Below are positions 51,841 to 61,675 of a stretch of 64,000 bases of DNA, piece after piece (position 1 is the stretch's first letter; each line of letters opens with the position of its first letter). The notes under the pieces were generated by a model. It saw only the letters and a list, made by a program, of their open reading frames with translations, searched no databases and was not told the DNA's origin. Source of the DNA: an uncultured Pelagibacteraceae bacterium (lineage in GTDB: Bacteria > Pseudomonadota > Alphaproteobacteria > Pelagibacterales > Pelagibacteraceae); assembly GCA_902604175.1 (NCBI GenBank), contig CACKXR010000003.1, positions 1 to 64,000 of the forward strand, written 5' to 3'. Made by a program: the position numbers and the translations under genes.

Positions 51841-54414
51841 CTAGGCAACCATACTCTCTGCTTTTTGTAAATCAACTGCAACTAACTGACTAATACCCTT
51901 TTGAGGCATAGTTACTCCATATAATCTATTCATTTTAGACATGGTTAAAGCATGATGAGTTACAATAATAAACTTAGTATTTGTTATTTTAGTCAACTCT
52001 TCAAGCAGACTGCAAAATCTCGTTACATTTGCGTCATCTAGTGGTGCATCAACCTCATCTAAAACACAAATTGGAGATGGGTTAGTTAAAAATACTGCAA
52101 AGATCAATGAAAGTGCAGTTAGTGCTTGTTCTCCACCAGATAACAAGGTTATTGATTGTAATCTTTTTCCAGGAGGGCTTACCAACATCTCTAATCCAGC
52201 TTCTAGAGGATCATCAGAGTCAACTAATTCTAATTTTGCATTTCCTCCATTAAACAATTTTGTATAGACCTCATTAAACTTTCTATTAACTTTCTCAAAA
52301 GCCTCAATTAATCTCTCTCGTCCTTTTTGATTAAGTTCATTTATACTATCTTTCAGTTTTACAATAGCTGTTACTAAATCCGCTCGATCTTTCTCCATTT
52401 TTTTAATCTCTTCCTCATATTTATTAGTTTCTTCGTCTGCTTTTAAGTTTACAGAGCCAAACCTTTCTCTTTCTTGCTTCTTTTTATCCAACGCATCTTC
52501 TTGATCAACAGCGTTTGGGAGTTCATCAACACCATTTAAATTTGAATTTTCTAAAATATTATCTTCATCAAGGTTAAGCTCAGAACTAATACGGTCCAAC
52601 AAATCGCTTTTTCTCTTTTGAAGACCCTCAATAGTTGCTCCAGAACTAGCTTTTCTCTCTCTGATTTGTATTGATTGTTCTTGAATTTCATTTAACTCAT
52701 TTCTAAGACTTTCAATATTTTTATCAGTTTCATCAATAATTAATTCGTTGTCGATTTTTTCTTTGTCTGAAATTCTTAAATTCTCTGAAATTTGACCTTT
52801 TCTTTCTGCTTGAACTTTCGGTTGATTTTCTAAATCATTAAGTTGTAGTTTTAATTTATTTTTTCTTTCAGTAAGTTCTGTAACCATTTTTTCTGAATTT
52901 GATAATAAATTTATCCAACTTTCAATCTCAGTCTCGATACTTTTAATTCTTTGATTTCTTTTAATGGACTCATTTTTAATTGATTGATTTTTACTGTAAG
53001 CATCAGCATATTTTTCTTGAAGTAATTTAATATTTTGTGATTTTTCATTAATACTTAATAATTCTCTTCTTGAATTTTCATCCTTTAGGTCACCCAAATA
53101 ATTATCAAGTTCGATATTGCATCTATCTAACAAAGTAATAGCTTGATTAATTTCATTAGCATCAATTAATTCTTTAATCCTTGAGATAGTATTTTTTACA
53201 TTTTTTATTGGTCCAATACTAATATTTACAGTTCCTTCAGCTATCTTGTTTACAACGTCATCGACTGTTTTTTGCTCCTCCTTTAACCTATTTTTTGCTA
53301 ACTCTAGTTCTTCCTTAGATTGTTTTTCTGTTTCAAAATATCTAGAGTCTGTCTCTATTAAATCTGTTTTTTCCTCTTTAAGTCGTTTTTCATTAGAATT
53401 CGCATCAATAACTATTCCTTTTTCTCTAGTGATATCATCATCAAGAGTTTGGATTGATTTTTTTATAGTTTCGATTTCATCTTGGGTTCTTGTATTTTCT
53501 TCATCTAAGCTTTGAAGTTCTAGATTAAGTCTTTGTATTCTCGATAAATTTTCTATATTTTTTTCTCTTAACGGAGAAACTTTATCTGTTGAAAGTTTTA
53601 TTAAACTCTCTAATTCTGATATTTTTTTATTAAAGCCCTCTACTTCACCCTCAGCTTCGTTATTTATTTCATTTTCTATCCTGATTTCTTTGTCTATCTC
53701 AATTAGTTTTAAATAATATAAACCTGCCTCTATTTTTTTTATTTCCTCAGAAATAAGTTTATATCTTGTTGCTTCCTCGGCCTGTTTTTGAAGATTTGCT
53801 AGTTGCTTTTCTTGTTGTCGTCTAAGCTCATCAGCTCTTTTAAGGTTATTTTCTGCAGCACCTAATCTTAATTCAGCTTCATGCCTTCTTACATGAAGTC
53901 CAGAAATACCTGCTGCCTCCTCCAAAATTGCTCTTCGATCTGTAGGTTTAGCAGTTACCAAAGCTCCAATTCTTCCTTGACTAATCATTGATGGAGAATG
54001 TGCACCAGTGGATAGATCTGCAAAAAACATTTGAGCATCTCTAGCTCTTACTTCTTTACCGTTAATATAAAATTTTGAGCCTTTATCTTTTTCTATTTTT
54101 CTTTTAATTTGAATTTGATCGTGATCTCGATATTGAACTGGACCTTTTCCGTTTTTATTTTCAACTTCTATTGTAACTTCAGCAATATTCTTTGATGATT
54201 TATTTGAGGTACCAGAAAATATTACATCTTCCATTCCTGAACCACGCATACTCTTGGCAGATGTCTCACCCATTGCCCATCTTAAAGATTCAACAATATT
54301 AGATTTTCCACATCCATTAGGTCCAACAATACCCGTTAGGCCATCTTCGATTAAAAAGTCAGCTTTATCAGCAAAAGATTTAAATCCATTTAATTGGATT
54401 TTTTTAAACTCCAT
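51841..54414 (-). CDS. smc: Chromosome segregation protein SMC, short form (857 aa)
   Basis: GIVGPNGCGKSNIVESLRWAMGE; LLSGGEQALTALSLIFAVFLTNPSPICVLDEVDAPLDDANV. Confidence 0.93.
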   Translation of the reverse strand: MEFKKIQLNGFKSFADKADFLIEDGLTGIVGPNGCGKSNIVESLRWAMGETSAKSMRGSGMEDVIFSGTSNKSSKNIAEVTIEVENKNGKGPVQYRDHDQIQIKRKIEKDKGSKFYINGKEVRARDAQMFFADLSTGAHSPSMISQGRIGALVTAKPTDRRAILEEAAGISGLHVRRHEAELRLGAAENNLKRADELRRQQEKQLANLQKQAEEATRYKLISEEIKKIEAGLYYLKLIEIDKEIRIENEINNEAEGEVEGFNKKISELESLIKLSTDKVSPLREKNIENLSRIQRLNLELQSLDEENTRTQDEIETIKKSIQTLDDDITREKGIVIDANSNEKRLKEEKTDLIETDSRYFETEKQSKEELELAKNRLKEEQKTVDDVVNKIAEGTVNISIGPIKNVKNTISRIKELIDANEINQAITLLDRCNIELDNYLGDLKDENSRRELLSINEKSQNIKLLQEKYADAYSKNQSIKNESIKRNQRIKSIETEIESWINLLSNSEKMVTELTERKNKLKLQLNDLENQPKVQAERKGQISENLRISDKEKIDNELIIDETDKNIESLRNELNEIQEQSIQIRERKASSGATIEGLQKRKSDLLDRISSELNLDEDNILENSNLNGVDELPNAVDQEDALDKKKQERERFGSVNLKADEETNKYEEEIKKMEKDRADLVTAIVKLKDSINELNQKGRERLIEAFEKVNRKFNEVYTKLFNGGNAKLELVDSDDPLEAGLEMLVSPPGKRLQSITLLSGGEQALTALSLIFAVFLTNPSPICVLDEVDAPLDDANVTRFCSLLEELTKITNTKFIIVTHHALTMSKMNRLYGVTMPQKGISQLVAVDLQKAESMVA

Positions 54415-54422
54415 GACTTAAC

Positions 54423-55001
54423 TTATATCAGTTTTTCAAGAGCTTTTTTTAAATTTTTGTAATTTAGAGTTTTTTCAAACTTTTTGTCATTAATTATTAT
54501 CGTAGGAGTAGCATTAACTTTGAAGTTTTTTACTCCATCGATTCGATCATTTAATACAAAATCTTCTATTTGCTTGTTATTTATACAATTTTCAAAATCA
54601 ACACTATGTCCTTCACTGATTAAAAATTTTTGAAGATTTATATTTGCCTCCTCAACTGTATTTCCTCTTACCCATTTCTGTTGATTGGCATACAAGCTTT
54701 CAAGTATTTCTGGATCTCCATCATTCTTGCATTGAGAAACTTTAGATGCATTAAATGCTGCCATATCCAAAGGAAAATGTCTAAATTCAATTTTAGCTAA
54801 ACCTGTATCTAGATACTCTTTCTTTAATAATGGATAAACATCTTTATGAAAATTAGCACAGTGGCTACAAGTTAAAGATTCAAAAGCGATGATAGATATT
54901 TTTGCACTCTTATTTCCTACAAGAATTCTTTTAATTTCGTCAGCTTGAGCACTTAGCGCACTGAAGAAAAAAAATATTGAAATTATTAAAATTTTTTTCA
55001 T
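54423..55001 (-). CDS. DsbA-like periplasmic thiol-disulfide oxidoreductase
   Basis: Signal peptide; SLTCSHCANFHKDVYP CxxC motif; VNATPTIIIND. Confidence 0.88.
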   Translation of the reverse strand: MKKILIISIFFFFSALSAQADEIKRILVGNKSAKISIIAFESLTCSHCANFHKDVYPLLKKEYLDTGLAKIEFRHFPLDMAAFNASKVSQCKNDGDPEILESLYANQQKWVRGNTVEEANINLQKFLISEGHSVDFENCINNKQIEDFVLNDRIDGVKNFKVNATPTIIINDKKFEKTLNYKNLKKALEKLI

Positions 55002-55486
55002 TTTTTTTTAAACACTTTAGTTAGCTCTAATAATGATTGTTTAATTTTTTTATTTTTAACATCACTGATTTTGTCTTTAAATCTATTTATTGTCACATTT
55101 TTCTCATTAATTTCTAGTTTAGGGGAAACTTTTTGTTCATTATCAAAACTAATGAATTTAAGTTTCTCAACAACTTCATAACCAAAATAAGCATTCATCT
55201 TATTTAAAATATCTTTTTTTGAATATTCTGTGTCAACTTCGTGGCCTCTTTTGACCATTATCACTAATGTACTTACACCAAATTTATTTGAACTTTTAAA
55301 TTTTTTTGGATAGCAGCACTTGAACAACTCGTCACCTACAAGGTATTTCCAATTACTCAGGGTTTCTGAATAAATGTGACCTTTTTTATTAATAATCCTT
55401 TTTACATTTTTTGGCAAAGTGTCTTTAAAAGATCTTAAGCCTTGAATGGAGACATTTCTCTGCTTAGTATTATTTTTAAATTGCAT
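54998..55486 (-). CDS. DUF721 (DciA-like) protein
   Basis: WKYLVGDELFKCCYPKKF…LVIMVKRGHEVDTEYSKKDILNKMNAYFGYEVVEKLKF; ATG at 55486 is an alternative to the 55498 start. Confidence 0.72.
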   Translation of the reverse strand: MQFKNNTKQRNVSIQGLRSFKDTLPKNVKRIINKKGHIYSETLSNWKYLVGDELFKCCYPKKFKSSNKFGVSTLVIMVKRGHEVDTEYSKKDILNKMNAYFGYEVVEKLKFISFDNEQKVSPKLEINEKNVTINRFKDKISDVKNKKIKQSLLELTKVFKKK

Positions 55487-56470
55487 ATGAAAGATCAAAT
55501 AATAACAAATAAAATTCTTAATTGGTATGACATAAATAAGCGAGTTTTACCCTGGAGAAAAAAAGTCTCTCATAAAAAAAAGCAATATTACACATTAGTT
55601 AGTGAATTTATGTTACAGCAAACTCAGGTAGCGACAGTAATCCCTTACTTTAATAGATTTATAAAAAATATTCCTGACTTAGAGACTTTAGCAAATTTCG
55701 AAAATCAAAAACTGATTAAGCTTTGGGAGGGTCTTGGCTATTATTCTAGAGTTAAAAATTTAAAAAAAACTGCACAATTAGTTGTTAAAAAATTTGATAA
55801 AAAACTTCCAAGAGAATATTTAGAATTAAAATCTCTTCCAGGTATTGGTGATTATACCGCAAGTGCGATATCAGCTATAGCTTTCAATAAACGTATTATC
55901 CCTTTAGACGGAAACATTGAAAGAGTTCTTAAAAGATATTTATATTTAAAAAAAGAAAATGAAATTAATAAAGAGAAGTTAATTGAGAAAAAAAAAATCT
56001 TTGGATCTTCGAATAGGGCAAGTGATTATGCTCAAGCCTTAATGGAACTAGGAGCTTTAATCTGTAAACCGAATAATCCTCATTGTGAACAATGTCCAAT
56101 TTCAAATAACTGTATTGCTTTAAAAAAAAAAGATTTCCTACTTACTAAAATCAAAAAAAAAAATAACAATAAATATTATTTGTTAAAAGTATATAAAGAT
56201 AAAAATAAATATCTTTTGATCAAAAATACTAAATTTAACTTTTTGAAAAATTTTAGTATTTTTCCAATGCAAGAATTATCAAAGCCTATAAGTTCAACAG
56301 ATATAGTTAATTTCAAGATGTCAAATATGAATATGAATATAAAAATTGAACATAAGAATAAAGTAGGTTCATTGCCAACTTCCCACTGGATCGATCCTAA
56401 GAAGTTAAAAAACTACACATTACCAACTTTTACAAAAAGAATTGTTAGATACCTAGAAAGTAATAAATGA
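55487..56470 (+). CDS. mutY: A/G-specific adenine glycosylase
   Basis: EFMLQQTQVATVIPYF; LPGIGDYTASAISAIAF; CxxxxxxCxxCPxxxxC Fe-S motif. Confidence 0.95.
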   Translation: MKDQIITNKILNWYDINKRVLPWRKKVSHKKKQYYTLVSEFMLQQTQVATVIPYFNRFIKNIPDLETLANFENQKLIKLWEGLGYYSRVKNLKKTAQLVVKKFDKKLPREYLELKSLPGIGDYTASAISAIAFNKRIIPLDGNIERVLKRYLYLKKENEINKEKLIEKKKIFGSSNRASDYAQALMELGALICKPNNPHCEQCPISNNCIALKKKDFLLTKIKKKNNNKYYLLKVYKDKNKYLLIKNTKFNFLKNFSIFPMQELSKPISSTDIVNFKMSNMNMNIKIEHKNKVGSLPTSHWIDPKKLKNYTLPTFTKRIVRYLESNK

Positions 56471-57618
56471 AAAAAATTGGAATTATAGGAGCAGGAATTT
56501 CAGGTTTATTTATTGCTAATTTATTTAAAGATAATCCTAATTATCAAGTTACAATATTTGAAAAAAAGCACTCAGTAGAGTTAGAGGAGGGGTATGGGAT
56601 CCAACTTTCAACCAATAGTATCAAGCTTTTAAACAAAATTGGATTTAATGAAATAGAAAATAAAGAAAAGTTCAATCCCGAAAAAATTGATTTTTATGAG
56701 ATTAAAAATCAAAAAAAAATATCCGATTTGAATATCTCTGAATATAATTCTGAGGATTGTAAATACACTACAATGAAAAGATCTACATTAATTGAATTTT
56801 TAAAAAATAGATTGGATGAACAGGTTATAAAATATGAGCATAGCATTGAGAAAATCGAAAAAAAAAATGATCAAATAAATTTAACTTTTAAGAATAATCA
56901 AAATTTTATTTGTGAATATCTAATTATATCTGATGGTATTTTTTCTAAAGGAAAATCCTTAGTTTCTAATAATCAAATTGAGCCAACTTATAATAATTGT
57001 ATTGCAATTAGAGGTAAAATCCCACGGGGTAACTTAATTAATTTAAATGAAATGAATATTTCTTTATTTGTAGGTCATGATCTTCATTATGTTATTTATC
57101 CAATTGATAATAGTAGTAGAGAATTGAATTTTATTGGAGTTTTAAAACATCAATTAACTGCAAATGAGCTTAAAAACTATAGCCTTTTTGACGAAAAAGC
57201 TTTTATTGAGGGAATTAAAAATAAATTACAAAATAAAATTTCTTCTTCAATTTTAAGTAATATAAATAATATCAAGTGCTTCCCAGTTTTTGTTAGTAAA
57301 GATTTTCACAAATCAGTTGAAAATATATATCTTGTTGGAGACGCATTTTTTGCGTTTCCACCTTCTTTTGCGCAAGGAGCCTCACAATCTATTGAAGGTG
57401 CATCAGAATTATTTGAGAGCATCATACATAATAAAACTGATTATTATATTAATAGAGTTTCAAGAGTAAAAATGATTAATAATAGATCAAAACTAAATCA
57501 ATTTGCTTTTCATGTGTCAAATCCAATTATAGTGTTCTTCAGAAATATAGGATTAAAAGTATTAACTAAGAACAAAACATTCTTAGAAAATTACTTGGGT
57601 AAAATTTATAAAAACTAA
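56467..57618 (+). CDS. FAD-dependent monooxygenase (UbiH/salicylate hydroxylase-like)
   Basis: IGIIGAGISGLFIANLF; YLVGDAFFAFPPSFAQGASQSIEGA. Confidence 0.85.
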   Translation: MKKIGIIGAGISGLFIANLFKDNPNYQVTIFEKKHSVELEEGYGIQLSTNSIKLLNKIGFNEIENKEKFNPEKIDFYEIKNQKKISDLNISEYNSEDCKYTTMKRSTLIEFLKNRLDEQVIKYEHSIEKIEKKNDQINLTFKNNQNFICEYLIISDGIFSKGKSLVSNNQIEPTYNNCIAIRGKIPRGNLINLNEMNISLFVGHDLHYVIYPIDNSSRELNFIGVLKHQLTANELKNYSLFDEKAFIEGIKNKLQNKISSSILSNINNIKCFPVFVSKDFHKSVENIYLVGDAFFAFPPSFAQGASQSIEGASELFESIIHNKTDYYINRVSRVKMINNRSKLNQFAFHVSNPIIVFFRNIGLKVLTKNKTFLENYLGKIYKN

Positions 57619-58640
57619 CTATTTGAAAATATATATTTCATTATAAATGGCATACAGATCATAATAGTAAAAAGTCTTATAACATGGTGTGCTAATACGA
57701 AATCTGGTTCATAATTAAATGCAAGTGCCATTCCAGTCATTTCGTATAAACCACCTGGACAATAAGAAATAATCAGTGCAAGAAAATCTAAATCAAAAAT
57801 TAAATGTGTTAAGTAAGCAAATATTATCGTTATAAGAAAAATTAAAATAATTCCAACTATACTAAATTTTAAATTTAAAAAAAAATCTTTAACTTTATAA
57901 TTTTGAAATCTTGACCCAATAAAACTACCAATAATAAGTAAACATATATTGAGTCCAATATCAGGGAATACTATTTTGGTAAAACCAGAAACATATAAAG
58001 CGCCACATCCAATCACAGGTCCTAAAAAATATGGAGATGGAGATTTTATTTTTTTCATTATCAAAACAGAAACTAATGATACTACTAAGATTGATGCAAA
58101 CTGACTTAAATCAAAGTATATTTCTTTTTTGTAAACATAGCTGTTGTCACCAAGATAATATTGAATAGAAAACGGTAGAATAGTTACAATAAAAAACATT
58201 CTTGAAAGATGAGTTATAAAATGTTTCCTTACATCAATATTGCCTAGATCTTCTGATATTAAGAAGACAGCAGTTGCACCGCCTGGTGTTGAAGAGGAAA
58301 CAGACGTTGGCAAATCAAAATTACAAAATCTTCTGTAAAATAATGACAATAAAAAAATGCTAATAAAAATCATTAAAAATTGCATTATGAAGCTTCCACT
58401 CCATTTTATTACATCATTAATAATACTTGGTGAAAGCTTTGAAGCTATGTAAATACCGATTACAATCCTTGTTGTTGTCCAAATTATTTCTGGAATTTTA
58501 AAAGTAAAGCCTGAAAAACTAAGTATCATAACCGAAATGACCGGCCCTAAAAAAAATGGCAATGGAAAGTTTAAATAATAAGCTACTGTTGCACCACTTA
58601 TTGCAACTAAAAGTAAAATAGATAGATTTTTCAACATCAA
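57615..58640 (-). CDS. AbrB (AidB-regulator) family membrane protein
   Basis: Duplicated TM domain; FLGPV repeated; SSSTPGGATAVFLI / SYCPGGLYEMTGMAL. Confidence 0.78.
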   Translation of the reverse strand: MMLKNLSILLLVAISGATVAYYLNFPLPFFLGPVISVMILSFSGFTFKIPEIIWTTTRIVIGIYIASKLSPSIINDVIKWSGSFIMQFLMIFISIFLLSLFYRRFCNFDLPTSVSSSTPGGATAVFLISEDLGNIDVRKHFITHLSRMFFIVTILPFSIQYYLGDNSYVYKKEIYFDLSQFASILVVSLVSVLIMKKIKSPSPYFLGPVIGCGALYVSGFTKIVFPDIGLNICLLIIGSFIGSRFQNYKVKDFFLNLKFSIVGIILIFLITIIFAYLTHLIFDLDFLALIISYCPGGLYEMTGMALAFNYEPDFVLAHHVIRLFTIMICMPFIMKYIFSNS

Positions 58641-58650
58641 TTTTGAAAAC

Positions 58651-59775
58651 TTAACTATATTTTTTTACAAGATCCCAGTCCAATTTAACGCCAAGCCCGA
58701 CTTCTCTAGGAACATCTATGTAGCCATCACTAATTTTTGGTTTATTAATCCAAATTTTCTCATGAACAGGATCTCTATTTGAATCTGCAAAAATTTCAAC
58801 ATAGGTACCTTTAACCTCTGAACCAAGAAGATGACGAGAAATTGATGCCTCTTCATGATGTGCCATTTCAATATTATGTTCATTACAAATTTTAGCTGCT
58901 CTTTTCCATTCAGTTATTCCTCCAGCATGAAAACTATCTAGATTACAAACATCTATTGAATTTTTTTCTACCATTCTTCTTATTCCATAATGATTAATCT
59001 CACTTTGCCCAGCAGCTATTTTAATTTTTGTTTTTTTTTTTAATTCTGACATAAAGTTAATATCATCCCACCAATGACATGGTTCCTCTAGCCATCTTAC
59101 GTTAATATCTTTTGCCATTTCGCAAAACTGAAAAGCCTCTTCAACACTATAGCCGCAGTTTACATCAACCATTAGATCAAAATCACTACTTACAGCTTTT
59201 TTTGCTGCTATAACTCTTTTAAAATCTTCCTTAGGTTCTAATTTGCCGATCTTAAATTTACATGCTTTGAACCCAAGATCTTCATACATCTTCATTTCAT
59301 CTTGAATCCCATTTTCATCTTTCCCATCTACATAGTAGCCACCTATTGTAGAAACTTTTAGCTTTTCTTTTTTTTTCCCAAGCAAATCAACTACTGATTT
59401 TTTTTTTGATTTTCCTATAATATCCCAGATTGCAAAATCAATGCATGCAATTGCTCTTATTAGTGTATTCTTTAAAATTGGTCTATTATCTGTAGCAGCA
59501 TTTTTAACGTGCTTCATAAATAATAAATTCCAAATAGTCTCTAATTCATTTGGATCAGAACCAATGATATCAGGACCTAAAATTTCATTAATACTTTTTA
59601 ATATTAAATCACTTTTATATCTGTCATCTCCTGCAAATACCTCACTAATAATACCATCATTGGTATAAATTTTTGTTATTATTGCAGTCCTTCTATCAAC
59701 ATTATAGGTTCCACCTCCAAAACTTTTATTAAGAGGCACATCTACCTTAAGTGCTTCAACCTTGTCAATTTTCAT
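58651..59775 (-). CDS. Mandelate racemase/muconate lactonizing enzyme family (enolase superfamily)
   Basis: ACKFKIGK KxK motif, DLMVDVNCGYS, WLEEPCHWWDD, AAGQSEINHYGIR; ATG at 59775 preferred. Confidence 0.85.
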   Translation of the reverse strand: MKIDKVEALKVDVPLNKSFGGGTYNVDRRTAIITKIYTNDGIISEVFAGDDRYKSDLILKSINEILGPDIIGSDPNELETIWNLLFMKHVKNAATDNRPILKNTLIRAIACIDFAIWDIIGKSKKKSVVDLLGKKKEKLKVSTIGGYYVDGKDENGIQDEMKMYEDLGFKACKFKIGKLEPKEDFKRVIAAKKAVSSDFDLMVDVNCGYSVEEAFQFCEMAKDINVRWLEEPCHWWDDINFMSELKKKTKIKIAAGQSEINHYGIRRMVEKNSIDVCNLDSFHAGGITEWKRAAKICNEHNIEMAHHEEASISRHLLGSEVKGTYVEIFADSNRDPVHEKIWINKPKISDGYIDVPREVGLGVKLDWDLVKKYS

Positions 59776-60647
59776 TAACCTCCTTTTACACCACCAGAGG
59801 CCATTCCAGATATAAGTTTTTTTTGTATAATCATAAAAAATACAAGTGTTGGAATAATGATTATTACCGATGCAGCAATCATGGCACCCCAATCATGTAT
59901 TGTGTCTTGACCCATCCACCTAACTAGAGCTAAAGGTAATACTGATTTGCCATCAGACGAAATAAAAACTAAGGCAAATATAAATTCATTCCATGTATGA
60001 TTAAAACTAAAAATTCCTACTGAAACTAGACCAGGTAGTGCTAATGGCAATGTTACTTTTCTAAAAGCCTGAAGTCGAGTATTTCCATCTATCATTGCAC
60101 TTTCTTCAAGTGCAATTGGAATTGCAGCAAAATATGATTTCATAAACCAAAGAGTTAATGGTAAAGTGAAACAAATATTAGCAAGAACTAAAGATGTTAA
60201 AGTATCTGCTAGACCAAAGTTAGCAACATAAACATAAAGAGGAATTACAATTAATACTTCAGGCAACATATAGCTCAAAAGACTGAGTTGACCAAAAATT
60301 TGTATAGGTCTAAAGTTAAATCTACTTAATGCATATGCACCGACTGATCCCAGTATTATTGATAAAAGTGTAGCGATAACTGCAAGAAGTACACTATTTT
60401 TAAAATATGTCATAAAATCTTGTTGCCTAAAAAGTTCTCTATAATTATCTAATGTCCACTCCCCAGGAAAAAGAGTAGGAGGAACTTGTACTAGTTCAGA
60501 TCCTGGTTTGAATGAACTAACAAAGATGTAAAGCATTGGAAAACAGACAACACAAATTGATACAATAACTGCAGAATACAACATTATCCTTCTTCCAAAT
60601 CTTTTTATGTCGAAGATTTCCTCATTTTTAGGTACTGCAGCTCTCAT
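59775..60647 (-). CDS. Carbohydrate-type ABC transporter permease (MalG/UgpE-like)
   Basis: Six-TM permease with EESAMIDGNTRLQAFRKVTLPLALPGL EAA loop. Confidence 0.88.
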   Translation of the reverse strand: MRAAVPKNEEIFDIKRFGRRIMLYSAVIVSICVVCFPMLYIFVSSFKPGSELVQVPPTLFPGEWTLDNYRELFRQQDFMTYFKNSVLLAVIATLLSIILGSVGAYALSRFNFRPIQIFGQLSLLSYMLPEVLIVIPLYVYVANFGLADTLTSLVLANICFTLPLTLWFMKSYFAAIPIALEESAMIDGNTRLQAFRKVTLPLALPGLVSVGIFSFNHTWNEFIFALVFISSDGKSVLPLALVRWMGQDTIHDWGAMIAASVIIIIPTLVFFMIIQKKLISGMASGGVKGG

Positions 60648-61546
60648 GATTTTTTTTCTGCTCTCCTCAATAAATATAAATATATTAATGCAAGTACTAA
60701 AAGTATTAATAACATTAAGATTGCAGAGGCTGACGCTCTCCCCATTTTAAATGTTGTAAAAGCCTCATAAAACACAAACATAGGAAGCGTGTTAGTAGTG
60801 TCTAATGGACCTCCATCTGTTAAAATTAAAATAATATCAAATTTATGAAATGTCCAAATTGCTCTAAGTAATGAGCTCAAAAGAAAAACAGGCAATATAA
60901 AAGGAAAGGTTATCTTAAAAAACCTTCTCCAAGGACCCGCCCCATCTATTCTAGCTGCTTCGTATAATTCATTAGGTATTGATTGTAATATACCTAAGAC
61001 AGCAATCACAATAAAAGGAAATAGTTTCCAAACGCTTATCATGATCACTGCAAACATTGCCCAATCTTGGTCACTTAACCATCCAATAGGTTCATCAATA
61101 ATATTTAATTTCATTAAAAAATGACTTATTATTCCATTAAAATCGTCCATCATGAACCGCCATGCAGTTATGGCAACAATACTTGGCATTAAGTAAGGAC
61201 TTATAATGGCTGCTCTTGCAAAACCTCTAAACTTGAAACTCTCATTTAAAAGTAATGCTAGCCCCAAACCTAATATCATATCTAGACTTACGCTGCCAAA
61301 GGTCCATATCATTGAGTTTATAAAAGCATTATGAAAAGAAGGGTCAGATAGAAAAAAAAGATAATTTTTAAATCCTACGAATTTTCCTTCAAAACTTCCT
61401 GTATCAATTTTAAGAAAACTATTTCGTATAACTATAAGAAGAGGCACAAAAGATAAAAATAGTATTACTAAAAAGCTTGGAAAAATAGATACGTAAGCTA
61501 ATTTCTTATCATTTGGATATATTGCTGTAGCTTTTTCCATATTCAA
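60644..61546 (-). CDS. Carbohydrate-type ABC transporter permease (MalF/UgpA-like)
   Basis: ELYEAARIDGAGPWRRFFKITFPFILPVF EAA loop. Confidence 0.88.
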   Translation of the reverse strand: MNMEKATAIYPNDKKLAYVSIFPSFLVILFLSFVPLLIVIRNSFLKIDTGSFEGKFVGFKNYLFFLSDPSFHNAFINSMIWTFGSVSLDMILGLGLALLLNESFKFRGFARAAIISPYLMPSIVAITAWRFMMDDFNGIISHFLMKLNIIDEPIGWLSDQDWAMFAVIMISVWKLFPFIVIAVLGILQSIPNELYEAARIDGAGPWRRFFKITFPFILPVFLLSSLLRAIWTFHKFDIILILTDGGPLDTTNTLPMFVFYEAFTTFKMGRASASAILMLLILLVLALIYLYLLRRAEKKS

Positions 61547-61589
61547 CTTTTAATTGAAAGTTCTAAAATTTATAATTTATTTTCTCATC

Positions 61590-61627
61590 AAATAGTTGAG
61601 TTGTCTACTAAATAGTTGACTTGTCTA
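61590..61627. repeat. Two 18-bp direct repeats (AAATAGTTGASTTGTCTA), 20-bp period, in the divergent intergenic region
   Basis: aaatagttgagttgtcta and aaatagttgacttgtcta; one mismatch. Confidence 0.85.
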
Positions 61628-61675
61628 TTCATTTTGTATTTAATTTCTCAACTTAACAAACAATGAGAGGAAATA

